In this document: piece by piece, positions 50,001-62,000 of the stretch
Position numbering within the stretch: the stretch's first letter is position 1
Layout: each line of letters starts with the position of its first letter
From: Phascolarctos cinereus
Taxonomy: Eukaryota > Chordata > Mammalia > Diprotodontia > Phascolarctidae
Direction of reading: 5' to 3'
Assembly: GCF_002099425.1 (NCBI RefSeq)
Contig: NW_018344004.1
Span: 1,957,501 to 2,021,500, forward strand
Length of the DNA: 64,000 nucleotides
Notes under the pieces: model-generated
What the model was told of the DNA's origin: nothing
The model's database searches: none
What the model saw: only the letters and a program-made list of their open reading frames with translations
Program-made: the position numbers and the translations under genes

Positions 50001-53000
50001 CTTCTCACTCTGATAATAGTAAGTACATAAATTATCTTAAAATGATCTGGTAATATAACCAGATAAAAAGTTAACTTCCCATAGAAAGAAGGGCTTAGAA
50101 TCAGTGAGGATCTTGGATAATTATTATTTTTCTTTTTGGTGAAGCGAACGGGGTTAAGTGACTTGGCCAGGGTCACACAGCTAGTAAGTGTTAGTGTCTG
50201 AGGCTGGATTTGAACTCAGGTCCTCCTGACTCCAAAGCCAGAGCTCTGTTCACTGCACCACCTAGCTGCCCTTGGATAACTTTTTAATGGGCAATTTTAT
50301 TTCTATTCCTCCTCCCTTAGTCTTTTATGAAGTAGATAGGGTAACAACAAAGTGGCATGAGCTATAACAAAGCTTGATTTCTCCATCTTTTATGTTTTTC
50401 CTCCAAAAATCAATAAAATGCCAAGTAACATTCTCTTGTAATCTCAATCATAGATTTAGAGAAGAAAACTTCTGTCAAGGCCAACCCCTGTGTTTTATAA
50501 TTGAGGAAACCGAGGCCCAGGAAGGTTAAGTGCCCAAGGTCATACAGGTAGTAAGTGACAGGGCCAAGGTTTGAACCCAGGTCCTCTGACTCCAAATCCA
50601 GCATTCTTTTCACTTCTCTACACTGCCTCCCTGAGTACAAAATGTCAGAATATTTATACTAAAATGAGATTATTCCTTGGATAGCACTTTTTATGAATCA
50701 ACATTAATAGCATTCTTTAGCAGTACTTGGTAAAATTCTGAAATGCTCAATGCTTAACACACTTTTTTTCTGTTAGATCAAAAATGTATGTATGCGCTAT
50801 ATACATATGTGATTTAGTTGAAAGAACTAGGGGGGGAAAAGACTAGGGATATTTATCTTAGAAAAAAGGAGTCTTAAGGACATAATCTACATAACCAAAA
50901 GCTTATTCTGTGGAAGTTGGATTAGACTTAGTCTGCTTGGTGCCAGGGAATAGAAAGCAGGATCAATAGATGGAAGGTTGTTGAGGCAATTACATTTTGA
51001 TTGAAAAATAGCAGGAATATGCTGCTCGCTAGAACTATCCCCAAAATTAATCATCTGCCTGAGCTAGTGTAAAGTTCCCTTTGAAATTGGGTATTTTCAG
51101 ATATTGGTTGGGTGACCGCTTAGGGTTGCTGTTAAGAGGTTTAACTCTTCAAGTAGGTGTTAAAGCAAGTATCCCTTCCAAACCTTAGAGTTTATGATTA
51201 AGTAATTTTTTAGATAGATCGCTTAACAGTGCTTTGAGTAAACAATCAGTTATTCCCTACATTTAAGCATTATAAAGTTCTGAATTAGTCCAACTTTAAA
51301 AGGTGTTTCTTCCCCTTCCTCCACTCTCTTGCAGAGGTTGGGGTTCCATGGGTGTGGAACATTGCATATGTCAGATTTTTTTCAATGAATTGGTCAGTGT
51401 TGCTGACTACTTTTTTCTTTTTTTCAAAACAAAAGGTTGAAGAGAAGAGGGATATGAAGAAGTTTAAGTGATGAAAAAAATTATATTAATAAAAATCCAT
51501 TTTTTAAAAAAAGGAACAAAAAAGTAGTTGCTGAATCTGTATGTTTAGGAGTCATATAGAATCAATTAAATTCATTTATTTTCCGCAGAGATTATGATCA
51601 TTCACCGAAACCTTGAGGTTTCTGCAATAATCCAAGGACTTGTGAAAGGTATTGTATAATAAAGATCATTTGTAATTGCCTGTATTAATAAACCATCATT
51701 TCCTAATTAGGAAATTACTTGTCACTTTTCTTTTACAGATAGTGTTGTCAACACTGGTTTGATGATTGATCCAAGAACTAAAGCCCTGGTTATGAATGGG
51801 AAGCCTGGCCACCTACAGTTTTACTCTCTCCAAAATGACAAACAGCTGTACAATGTAAGTTTATATTCCATGCATTGTCAACAAGAGTGTTGCCAAAATA
51901 ATTTACAGAGGATCCTGGAGGTCAAAGAAATTGTTTGTTTAATAGCAATCAGTAAAAAGTTAACGTGCTTGTGTTTACTTAAACACAGTCAATACGATCT
52001 GTAGCTGTTTAGTTCAACTAATGCTAAAGAGGTCACATTTTCAGATTAGATCTTCTTGTGGATTATTTAGTTTTGTTTTATTTCATGATGACACAGTGGC
52101 CCTCAAATTCTGACTATCTTGTTCCCATTGTTCTGTTGGTAATAAGGAGATTAGATGAGATCATGGATGGAGCAGCACAAATCCTTCAGCACTACTGAGA
52201 AAAAATGAACGCAAAACATAGAACCTAGTTATTTGTTTTCTTCTACTTGAAAGAAGAGACTTATTTTTTCCACCTTCTTTGTAAATGACCTATTTTTACT
52301 TTTTCTTTTTCGGGGGGGGGGTCAGTTCCTGTTTCCTCTGTAAAACAGTGATTTCATTAAGTCTAATGAAATAATTGTATAAAGCAATAGTATCAAATAA
52401 GTGGTTGACACTTCTGGGGTAAGATATTTAATTCATTTTAGAAACTGAGTTACGAATCTAATTATTGTTTCAATATGGGGCATTGAGACCATTTATGATA
52501 AATAAACATCTCGTATCCCTAAAGCCAATTAGTCTTCATTGAGTTTGTAAAAAGCTACTGATGTTTTAAGGTAGTTTGTTTTCCTTTGCATTTTTGGAAG
52601 TTACATCAAGAGTTTGGTTATTTCAGCTCTTCTGTACCAAAAATTTTCATCTCTATGAAAGATAATAAAATTTATTTTCATATAATCTTTTTAAGATACT
52701 GAGATAGTTAAGACTCAGGCAATCTTGGCTCTAGTTCCAGTACTGCCACTAGCCAGGTGATCTTAGACAAGATAATTAACCTCTTTGGGCCCTAGTTTCC
52801 TCATCTGTAAAATGAATTTCTTATCTCTGATATTCTCAGACTCCACATATTACACAGAATTACAGATTTTGGCAGTTGGAAAGGACCTCAGTTGTCTATA
52901 ACCCAGCCCATACTTGAAAAGATTTCCCCAGTGTGACATACCCCACAAGAGGTTGTCCAGGATCTGCTGGAAGGCCTCCAAGACTGGGCACGGAGCCCAC

Positions 53001-56000
53001 CACCTGTTTAGGCAGCCTGTGCAGCTTTCGGACAGAAAAATCCCTATGTCTGTACAAGTTGATAACATTGTTAGGAAGATATCAGTGTTCTTTATCTTTG
53101 CTTCAACATAAAAACATTTTGTCATATGTTAATAAATACTTTTTGTGTCTTTTTTTCCCTAAAACTTTAGTTAGATATTGTACAGCAGGAATATGTTAAT
53201 GATCCTGGTCTTGTTCATATTGAACTAATGAAGGCTGCCTTTAGTTCTCAAGGCAACTGGCTCGCAACAGTGGAACAACGGCAAGAGAAGGAAGCAGAGC
53301 TTGAATTACAGATGAAATTGTGGGAATTTAATGAACAACAACAAGGGTAATACTTCCTGTATCAGCAGTCCATAATCTGAAAGAATTAATGAGTTGACTT
53401 GTTATTAAACTCATCACTATGTTTTTCAAGTATCAGGCTTTAAATGAGACTGAAAAGTCTGAAAAAGGCAAATTGAACGTGACAGAAGTTTTCTGAAAGC
53501 AGAAACACTGCATTCTATATAAAATTCTTTTTCCTTTTCATATGAAAACTCTTTAAATATTTGGTGAAAACCATTCCAGCATGCAAAGAGGCCACACTGT
53601 GTGTAGCCATAATAAGCCTCTTGAAAACAGGAACCATACCCACAATTTCTTGTACATAATAGGCATTCCATAAATAATTTAATGAAGATAGTAGTGTATT
53701 ACTTGGCCTTTTCCCAAATAGAAATATATACAAAGAAATAAATTCTGTGGAAAAGATTTTATAGAGGGACAGCTAGGTGGCACAGTGGCTTTGGAGTCAG
53801 GAGGACCTGAGTTCAAATTCAGCCTCAGACACTTGACACTAGCTGTGTGACCCTGGGCAAGTCACTTAACCCCAATTGCCTCACCCCACCAAAAAAATAT
53901 ATATATACATATTTTATATAAGTATGCATTTATGAGTGACACCATATAAGATTTGTAAAAAGGAGATTTTATTTTCTCTCATTCAGGTTTATTCTTAACA
54001 CAAGAATCAACATGCCACATGAGGACCATGTAACTGCTCTGTGTTTCTCGGATACAGAAAATTCAGAAACTCCTACCTTGGTGACCACCAGTAAAGATAG
54101 CCACTTTAAAGTCTGGATATTAACGGATGACTCAGATATATATAGTAAGTTTATTTTTTTGAATGTGTTGTTTTTTCACAGTGTTTAAAGTTGAGTATGT
54201 TTTTGGCTTGACATTTGAATAGTTTTCCAGTGAAACTTTGTAATGTTTTCTGTAACAGAAATGTTTCTTTTCATCTTTATTTTATTAAATTAATTCAGCA
54301 AATTTTTAAATGAGAACTGTGTAAGCTGTTTAGGAAGTTTTATTCAGTTTATCTGTATCATTGTTTAAACAGTACTTTTAAAATAGTGTACCCTTGAGGT
54401 GTCTTTGTGGTTTGAAATGTTGGCTGTTTTGCTTTGACTCTATTTTGCTAAATAGAACTTTTATATATGTCAGTGTTAATCATGCTTTCTGTTTCTTACA
54501 GTTTCTAGAATTATATCCATTCCTGACATTTAGCATGTCCAGAAAAAAAAGAACTTAATATCTTTCCCCAAAAACTCTACACAAGTTCCAAATTTCCCTG
54601 TATCTAAGGTGCTGTCATCCTTCCAGTCATCTGGATTTGCAGCAATAGAGGTTTCCTTACCTCATTCTTCTTCATCAAACACAGCCAGTCAGTTGTCAAG
54701 TCTTACTGTTTCTACTTCCCAAATACCTTCATCTCTCCTCTTTCAGCTGCCACCCTAGTTCAGGCCCTCATTGCCTCTCACCTAGAATATTACAATGGTC
54801 TTCTAGTTGATTTCTCTGCCTCAGCTGTCTTCTCTTGAATCCATTTTCCATTCAGCTGCCAAAGTCATATTCCTAAAACTGAGTCTGACTGTGTCACTCT
54901 CATGATCAGTAAGCTCCAGTGGCTCTCTCCCCTGTAACTCCTGTGCTCAAACACAAGCTCCTCTCTTTGACACTTAAAAGCTCATCACAACGTTACCACA
55001 ACTTAGCTTTCCAGCTACCGCTTCACACAATCTGTGATCCAGCCAGACAGCTCTTCTTTTGGTTCCTAACACACAGTCTTTCATCTCTCATCTCTGTGCC
55101 TTTGCCTTGGCTGTCCCTATACCTGAAATGCATGCCGTTAGAATCTCTGGTTTCCTCTAAAGCTCAGCTCACACTCCACTTTGTTTATGAAGCCTTTCCT
55201 CGGGGCAGCTAGGTGGCACAGTGCATAGAACACCATCCCTGGATTCAGAAGGACCTTAGTTCAAATCCAGCCTCAGACACATAACACTTATTAGCTGTAT
55301 GACCTTGGGCAAGTCACTTAACCCCATTGCCTAGCCCTCAAAAAAAAAATGATGAAGCCTTTGCTCATCTCCTCATGAATCCCCCCTTCCCCCCAAAAAA
55401 TTTCTTCATTTGCTTTTTATGTATTTTATAAATATTTTTATGTTGTCTAACTGTAAATTCTTTATCGCAGGGACTAGTTCAATTTTGTATTTGTTTGCCC
55501 AGCACCTAGTATAGTAAGCATATAGAAAGCACCTAATATATGCTTGCTTTTTTTTTTTAAGCATAGGCAGTGGGGTTAAGTGACTTGCCCAGGGTCACAC
55601 AGCTAGAAAGTGTTGTGTGTCTGAGGGCGGATTTGAACTCAGGTCCTTCTGAATCCAGGGCCGGTGCTCTATCCACTGTGCCACCTAGCTGCCCCCTATT
55701 ATATGCTTATTGATTGAGATTTTTGAGCATTGTTTTCTTCTGTTGGTCGTTTTCATAGAGTTCAGATTGTTTTGGGTAAGCACTATGGTCTTGATGCTTT
55801 TGTTTTCATCTGCTTTACATTTTTAGAAACAGTGTCTTTTAGGGTTTTTGTCTAGACTTGAGTTTATGTCTGTTTTCCACTTCAGTTCATTTCCACCAGA
55901 GGGAGCACAAGGGCAAAATAAAAGACTAAATCCAATTTAACAGTTCAGATCAGTCCATTTTGCTTATATGCAGGATAAGTCGGTAATGGAGAATGGTATT

Positions 56001-59000
56001 CAGCATTGTTAAGGCTATATTAGGAAAAGGAATACTCTCTCCCTTCTCCCTTCTCCCTCCCCTCACCCCCTTGCCTGTGTGGAAACCAGTACCTAATGGA
56101 CCAAGTTGAATCGACTCAAGTTTTATCAGGGTATATTTCCATTTTTAAAGACAGTAACAGTTGTTAGCATAAATGAGAATGAAGTAGAAGTTATCTGTTC
56201 CAAACCTCCTTCTCTCCTCAAATCCTCAGCTCTAGTCTCTAATCTAGCTCCTCCTGAACTGAGAATCCAGAAACTAATTTGTTGTCAAGAAAGTCGATGC
56301 TAAGAAGAGAGGATAAGATGTTTGTTCACATGGGGTAAGGGATTATAGGTGGATAGGTAGAATGCTCCACTAGTATTCTTGTGATGCCAGGGGAAACTGA
56401 GGAAGGCCTCCAGTACATTGAGTTGACTTATGAGAGGTCATGGTCAGTAATCACACAGGATTGATGGGCATCCATACACTGTGTCTGCATCATTGGAGGG
56501 AACATTGAGATCATGTAATCCATTTAAAAAGTCTTTTTTCAACATTTTCTCTTCTTCATTGGTGTTTATTACACATATTGAGTATGGTAAATTGTATTCA
56601 CATTATGTAACATAATCTTTTATGTTATATTAATACTTCTGCTTTGTGAATATGTAGTTTTGTTATTATGATGTATGGTACTGTTTGGCCAATTAGAATT
56701 TCATTCACTGTTTTCACAGAACAAGCTATGGGCTGGACCTGTGATTTTGTAGGCAGTTACCACAATTACCAAGCAACAAATTGCTGTTTCTCTGAAGATG
56801 AGTCTTTACTTGCAGTTAGTTTCGAGGAAATAATAACACTGTGGGATTCAGCTACTTGGGAGCTTAAATGTACATTTTGTCACCGTCCTGGGAAAATAAA
56901 GTAAGTAATCTTTAATGTTAGTTCCGGTTGTATTTATTGACGTTTTAAAATTTAGAAATAAATCTTTGTCCAGAGAAATTTATTACTGTGTGTTTATTCC
57001 AAAGATAATATATAGCAGAACTTGAAACTCAAAGTTCTGTTCCTACCTGTAAGATCCCTGTGTTGGATTTTAGTGTGAGAGATTTTCTTTTTCTGGCTAA
57101 ATAAACATTCAGTGATGAGTTCATCTTGTTCTTGTATTTGTCAGGTGATTTGGGCAACCTCTACAGAAATATATGATCAAATGTCAGATACAAAATTGAG
57201 TCTTTTTTTCCCCAAAAAAGTCACCTACGTCAGTTTTAAGAAATGAAATAGATTACTTGAATAAATCTTGCTGTCACATTCCACGACCCATTTTCCACTT
57301 GAATAATTGTAAACAATCATGTGTCCCTTCAAAATTATAATTTACATAAGTCTAGCTAGTCCAGGGACTATAAAATATGAGAAACAAGAGTGCATATTTC
57401 CCGTATTTTTTTGGTTTTGTTTTTCTCCAGGAACCTTTGCTTTGGGAGACAAACTTGTTCCAGATATCTTCTGGGAACAACTGAAAAGAGTTTTCTGTGC
57501 TGTTGGAACCTGCTCACTTGTGCATGTAAGATCTTTTTCTAATTCATTATGACTTTCAAAGAAAATGCTCACAACATACAGGAAATTGCTACTGAACTCT
57601 GGAAATTATAAAAACCGTCCAGATTCTCTTTTAATTCCCTAGGGGCCATTCAGTTTTTGTTGTTTTCCTAGCCAGCTAGATTCCCCAGCTTTTGAAGTAT
57701 TGTACCTATATAGGTGTTAGAATATTTGTTAAAGGGGCATCGAGGTGGTTCAGTGGATAAAATGCTGGGCCTAGAGTCAGGAAGTCATCTCCCTGAGTTT
57801 AAATCTGGCCTCAGACATTTACTAGCTGTGTGACCCTGGGCAAGTCACTTAATCTTTTTTGCCTCAGTTTCTTTATCTGTAAAATGAGAAGGAAATGGCA
57901 AATCTCTCTGATATCTTTGTCAAGAAAACTTCAAATACGGTCATGAAGAGTGGGCCACAACTGAAATGACTGAACAACGATTTGTAAAGGACAAAGTTAA
58001 GAAACAAACTCACATTCTCTAACTCGATAGTGTTCTTTATAGCGCACCTTGCTCTCTCCAGTAGGAAAATATGTGAGACAGTTGCCACTGATATACTTCG
58101 GTTCAGTGAAATTTATTTGTCACTAAGGGTAATTTGATGAGGTGGGAATAGGTTATATAGGGTATTCTGTAGCTCTGCCCTGTTTTTTTTTTTGGCTTCC
58201 TGGCATAATATTCCAAAGAATATTTAAGTCTATATACATATTTGAGATAGAAATGGTAAATATTAATTCTTTTTATTCTGTCTTCTGTCCCTGGTTTGAA
58301 GTCACTATAAGTTTGGAGAACTTATTCATCTGAACTTTGGACAAAAAATTGTCGATGGCTTTTATTGTTTGGTAAGACTAGGAATTAAGTAGTTTCTTTT
58401 TGGCTGACTATTCTTACAGTGGAATGGAGTGTACAGCTCAATGTTAGAGTTTTGGAGCCTGATCCCACTTCAGATAACATTGCTGCAGTGTCTTGGTCCT
58501 CAGGAGGTTCAGATTGTAAGTACAAGGCCTTCCTTCACTAGCAAATGGTGATCAAAGTAGATACAGATAAAACTTGATTATTTTTTTAACCTGTGAGATA
58601 ATTGAGTTAGATTTAACTTCAAAACAAATCTTCATTTGCTTGAGACAGACCACTTCCCTTTCCTGATTTTTAGTCCCCGGGCATATTTTAAGGCTCTGCA
58701 TTCATACGTGGTTCTGAGAAAATGATATGTTTTCCTGAAAATAATTAAGGACTAGGATATGTACTTTCTGGAGCAATTCATAAGTTTGGAATACTTTGCA
58801 ATTCTTTGATGAGAAAATATGCGTACTTATCTAAAACTAACTTTACCTTTCAGAATGTTAACATATATTTCCTTTTCTCCCCCTCAGTATTTGTATTTAA
58901 ACCTAGTGAGCCAAGGCCATTGTGTATTCAAAAGAGTATCTGTAGAGAGAAAGTCCAGTGTGCTGTGTTTGTTCCAAGAGATGTCCCTGAATCATTTATC

Positions 59001-62000
59001 TCAGAAGATTACCAGTGGCTGAACAAGTCCCAGTTTTACTTCTTAAATGAATCACAGGTAACTAGCACTTAGAGATTTTTTTTTAAATGAAAAAAACCTT
59101 CATTTTTTAATTGTTAACTAAATAGTGGAAGGCTTGCATGGATTAGAATATGTCTCCTACACCCATTAGCTATCCTATTTCATAGTGACTTATTTCATTA
59201 AAGTTTTCAGTTTTCAAAAGGAGTTTTATTTTCTGAATTGTCCTGTGTTAAAATTAACAACTGTAATAATAACTCATTTGTATAGTGCTTTCCTTAATAA
59301 GAGGCATAGTGTGGGCTATTGACTAGGGGGCCAACCTTGAAGCCAAGGAGATCTGAGTTAAAATCCCACTTCTGATACATACTGTGTGACCCTAGACAAG
59401 TTACTGGCTCCATGTTCTAAATAGTTCTCTAATACTGTATGTGGAAGAAAAGGTAATGACCTCTTAGTAGAGGGGATTTCTTTATCCTGGAGTACCCTAC
59501 GCCAATGCAGTTCTAGTCTCCATCTCTATCCCTTTCCTTACTGTAATTCTGTGAGATAAGAATTAGCCCAGGTTACAGATATGGAAGCTGAGGCTTGGAC
59601 TTTAGGTAAGTTGCCTATAGTCACTAGTCACTTAGTAGTAAATGTTGGAGGCAAAACTTGAAACAAAGTCTCTTAGCTTCCTATTCCTCCAGTTCCCAAA
59701 TTCAGTGCTCTTTCTACTACAACACAAAAGACCCCCAAAACCTACTTTTGCTTTACTTTTCCTCCTGTAGACCTCAGTTGGCTCAGTGCCATAGCCAAAT
59801 CTCCTGTTTTCTAGTTTTCTCCCTGAACTGAATTCTGCCATAATTTATGCATAGTATCAAAATCCAGGCAACCCACATGCCAAAGTGTGGACACTTCATT
59901 AAATGTCCTAGTAATTCTATACATTGCAAGCAAAGGACATTGACATAAAGCCTGTAAAAAAGTTCAGGGGTCCTTGATTTCATCAGAGTAAGTACTTCCT
60001 ACACAAAGAGCAGCGCCTCAGGGCTGTAGTAAATAGTCTTTGTGTATTTCTGTGGTGAAAAAAAAATGATCACTTTTGGCCAGTTGAATGATGGGTTTCT
60101 CCAGACTTGGCCCAGCTGGTCCTCACGTCAGAGGCACAGACTTGCCCTCTCCCTGATTGGCCTTGCCAGAGCTGGAGCTCCATTGCAGACACAGCCTTCA
60201 CCAGTCCTGGTTTAACTAAGCTTTGTGCTGCCATGAGGCATCAGAGTAAGGCTTGGGTGGACAATGCTATAAACCAATAAAACAACATTTCTTAAACCAT
60301 GATTACCTAAGTATTGTCCTTCAGTTTGGTTTTACTAAATTTTATATGGAATCTTCCAAGAGACATTCTAACATTCTTGAAAATAATGGTTGAATGTGTT
60401 TAAAGTCTTGCGTTATTTTATTTTCTTGATTCAGATTTATGATTTTTGGTGTGGGTAACTCTCAGGGTAGAAAACAAATCATCATGTAGTCTTAGAGAGC
60501 TGCCTGGGGCATTTAACTGTGGGTCCTTACCTAGGACCACACAGCCAGGATGTATCAGAGGCAGGCCTTGTACCCAAGTCTGCCTGACTCCAGCAGACCG
60601 TCGGCCACTTGCTACTATTATCTTATGAAGAAATCTGTATCACAGAAGATGATAGCCTTGTCTAACATTTCTCAACCTTTTATTGCTGTTTTTTCTCTTT
60701 TTAGGATTTAATGACATTCAGTACAAAATCCCCAGAAGAAAAGCTTACGTCATCAAGCAAACAGGTATGTTAGATCCACCCTGGTGGTGAGATACTGAAG
60801 ATGACCCTACAAAATAAGAGGCTCTTACATCTCAACAATGAGCTGACCCTTGCACAGAGCTAAAAATATTGAAATATTGTGCATAGCCAATTTCTCTGCC
60901 TTTAAAGCTGTATTCCTTTTCTTCAGAAAATGAATGTAGGCTTTTATTTTTTTCCTTCCTTCTCCTTCCCTAAGCATAGGATCATAAAATCCTAAATTTT
61001 AAGCTAAGTCATCTATTAATAACACTCAGAGAAGTTAAAAGATTTACCCAGAGTCACACAGGTAACTAAGCCAGGGATTGGAACCCAGGCCCTCTTGACT
61101 CCAAACCCAGCGCCTTACTCTGTTCTATGAGTCTCATTCCAAAAATTATTCACAGTGTCAAAGCTGGAAAGGATTGAAAAAAGTTCATCCAGTCCAAGCA
61201 CTTCTTTTAAGAAATAGGGAAACTAAAGGTCAGAGAGGCTAATTAACTTACCTGTGGTTGCATAGCTAGCAAAAGTTAGAGAAAGACCTGGATTTGGATC
61301 CCAAGTAAGTCCAGCCCTCTCTCTAGTATGCTATATTGCATTAAAAAGGGAGTGAAAGCAGTGACTTGCTTGAGCTCTCCCCTAAACCCCTCCAAATACC
61401 TGTAAAAAATAAAAATGGCTCCAAACATATTGCATTAAGGAATATTTAAAGACTTAAAAAATATGTATTACCCATGTGCTTCTATTTTATTTTATCTTTT
61501 TTTTTCAGTAACATCACAGTCGTTTTTTAGAAGGGAAAAACCTCCTGATCTCTCTAGATTAAGCCCTCCCTTATGACAAAGGAAAGTAATTAAGTAAATA
61601 TATCCAGTACAGTGACCACCTCTGAGACTATATACAAAGGAATGTTGAAAGGCTAAAGGATACATGTACCTGCTAATATTTAGTATATATGTTATTTTAA
61701 ATTTATGCTATAGCTAGTGATGTTGTAAAAATTTTTAAATATACTTTGCCTGGATTCATAATTATATGATATGGGCAGTCCTACCGCTGGTACAAATCTG
61801 ATGAGGAGGAGGATGAAAATAATAATAGGTAACATTGTTAGTGTGCTTTAATTAGTTCAGAGTACTTTATACACCATATCCCACTTGATCCTCATGACCA
61901 TCCTATTAAGAAAATATTAGAGCTATTATCCCCATTTTATGGATGAGACTATCTTTCCACTTGTATTTGTATTTCCAGTGCTTAGCACAGTGCCTGGCAC

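Larger units (their letters stand above)
54560..55735 (+). mobile_element. L2 3' half in intron 13, carrying two SINEs
   Basis: GCTGCCACCCTAGTTCAGGC, AGCTGCCAAAGTCATATTCC, TCCAGTGGCTCTCTCCCCTG, then after the first SINE CCCAGCACCTAGTATAGTAA. Typical L2 order in sense with WDR75. Confidence 0.8.
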
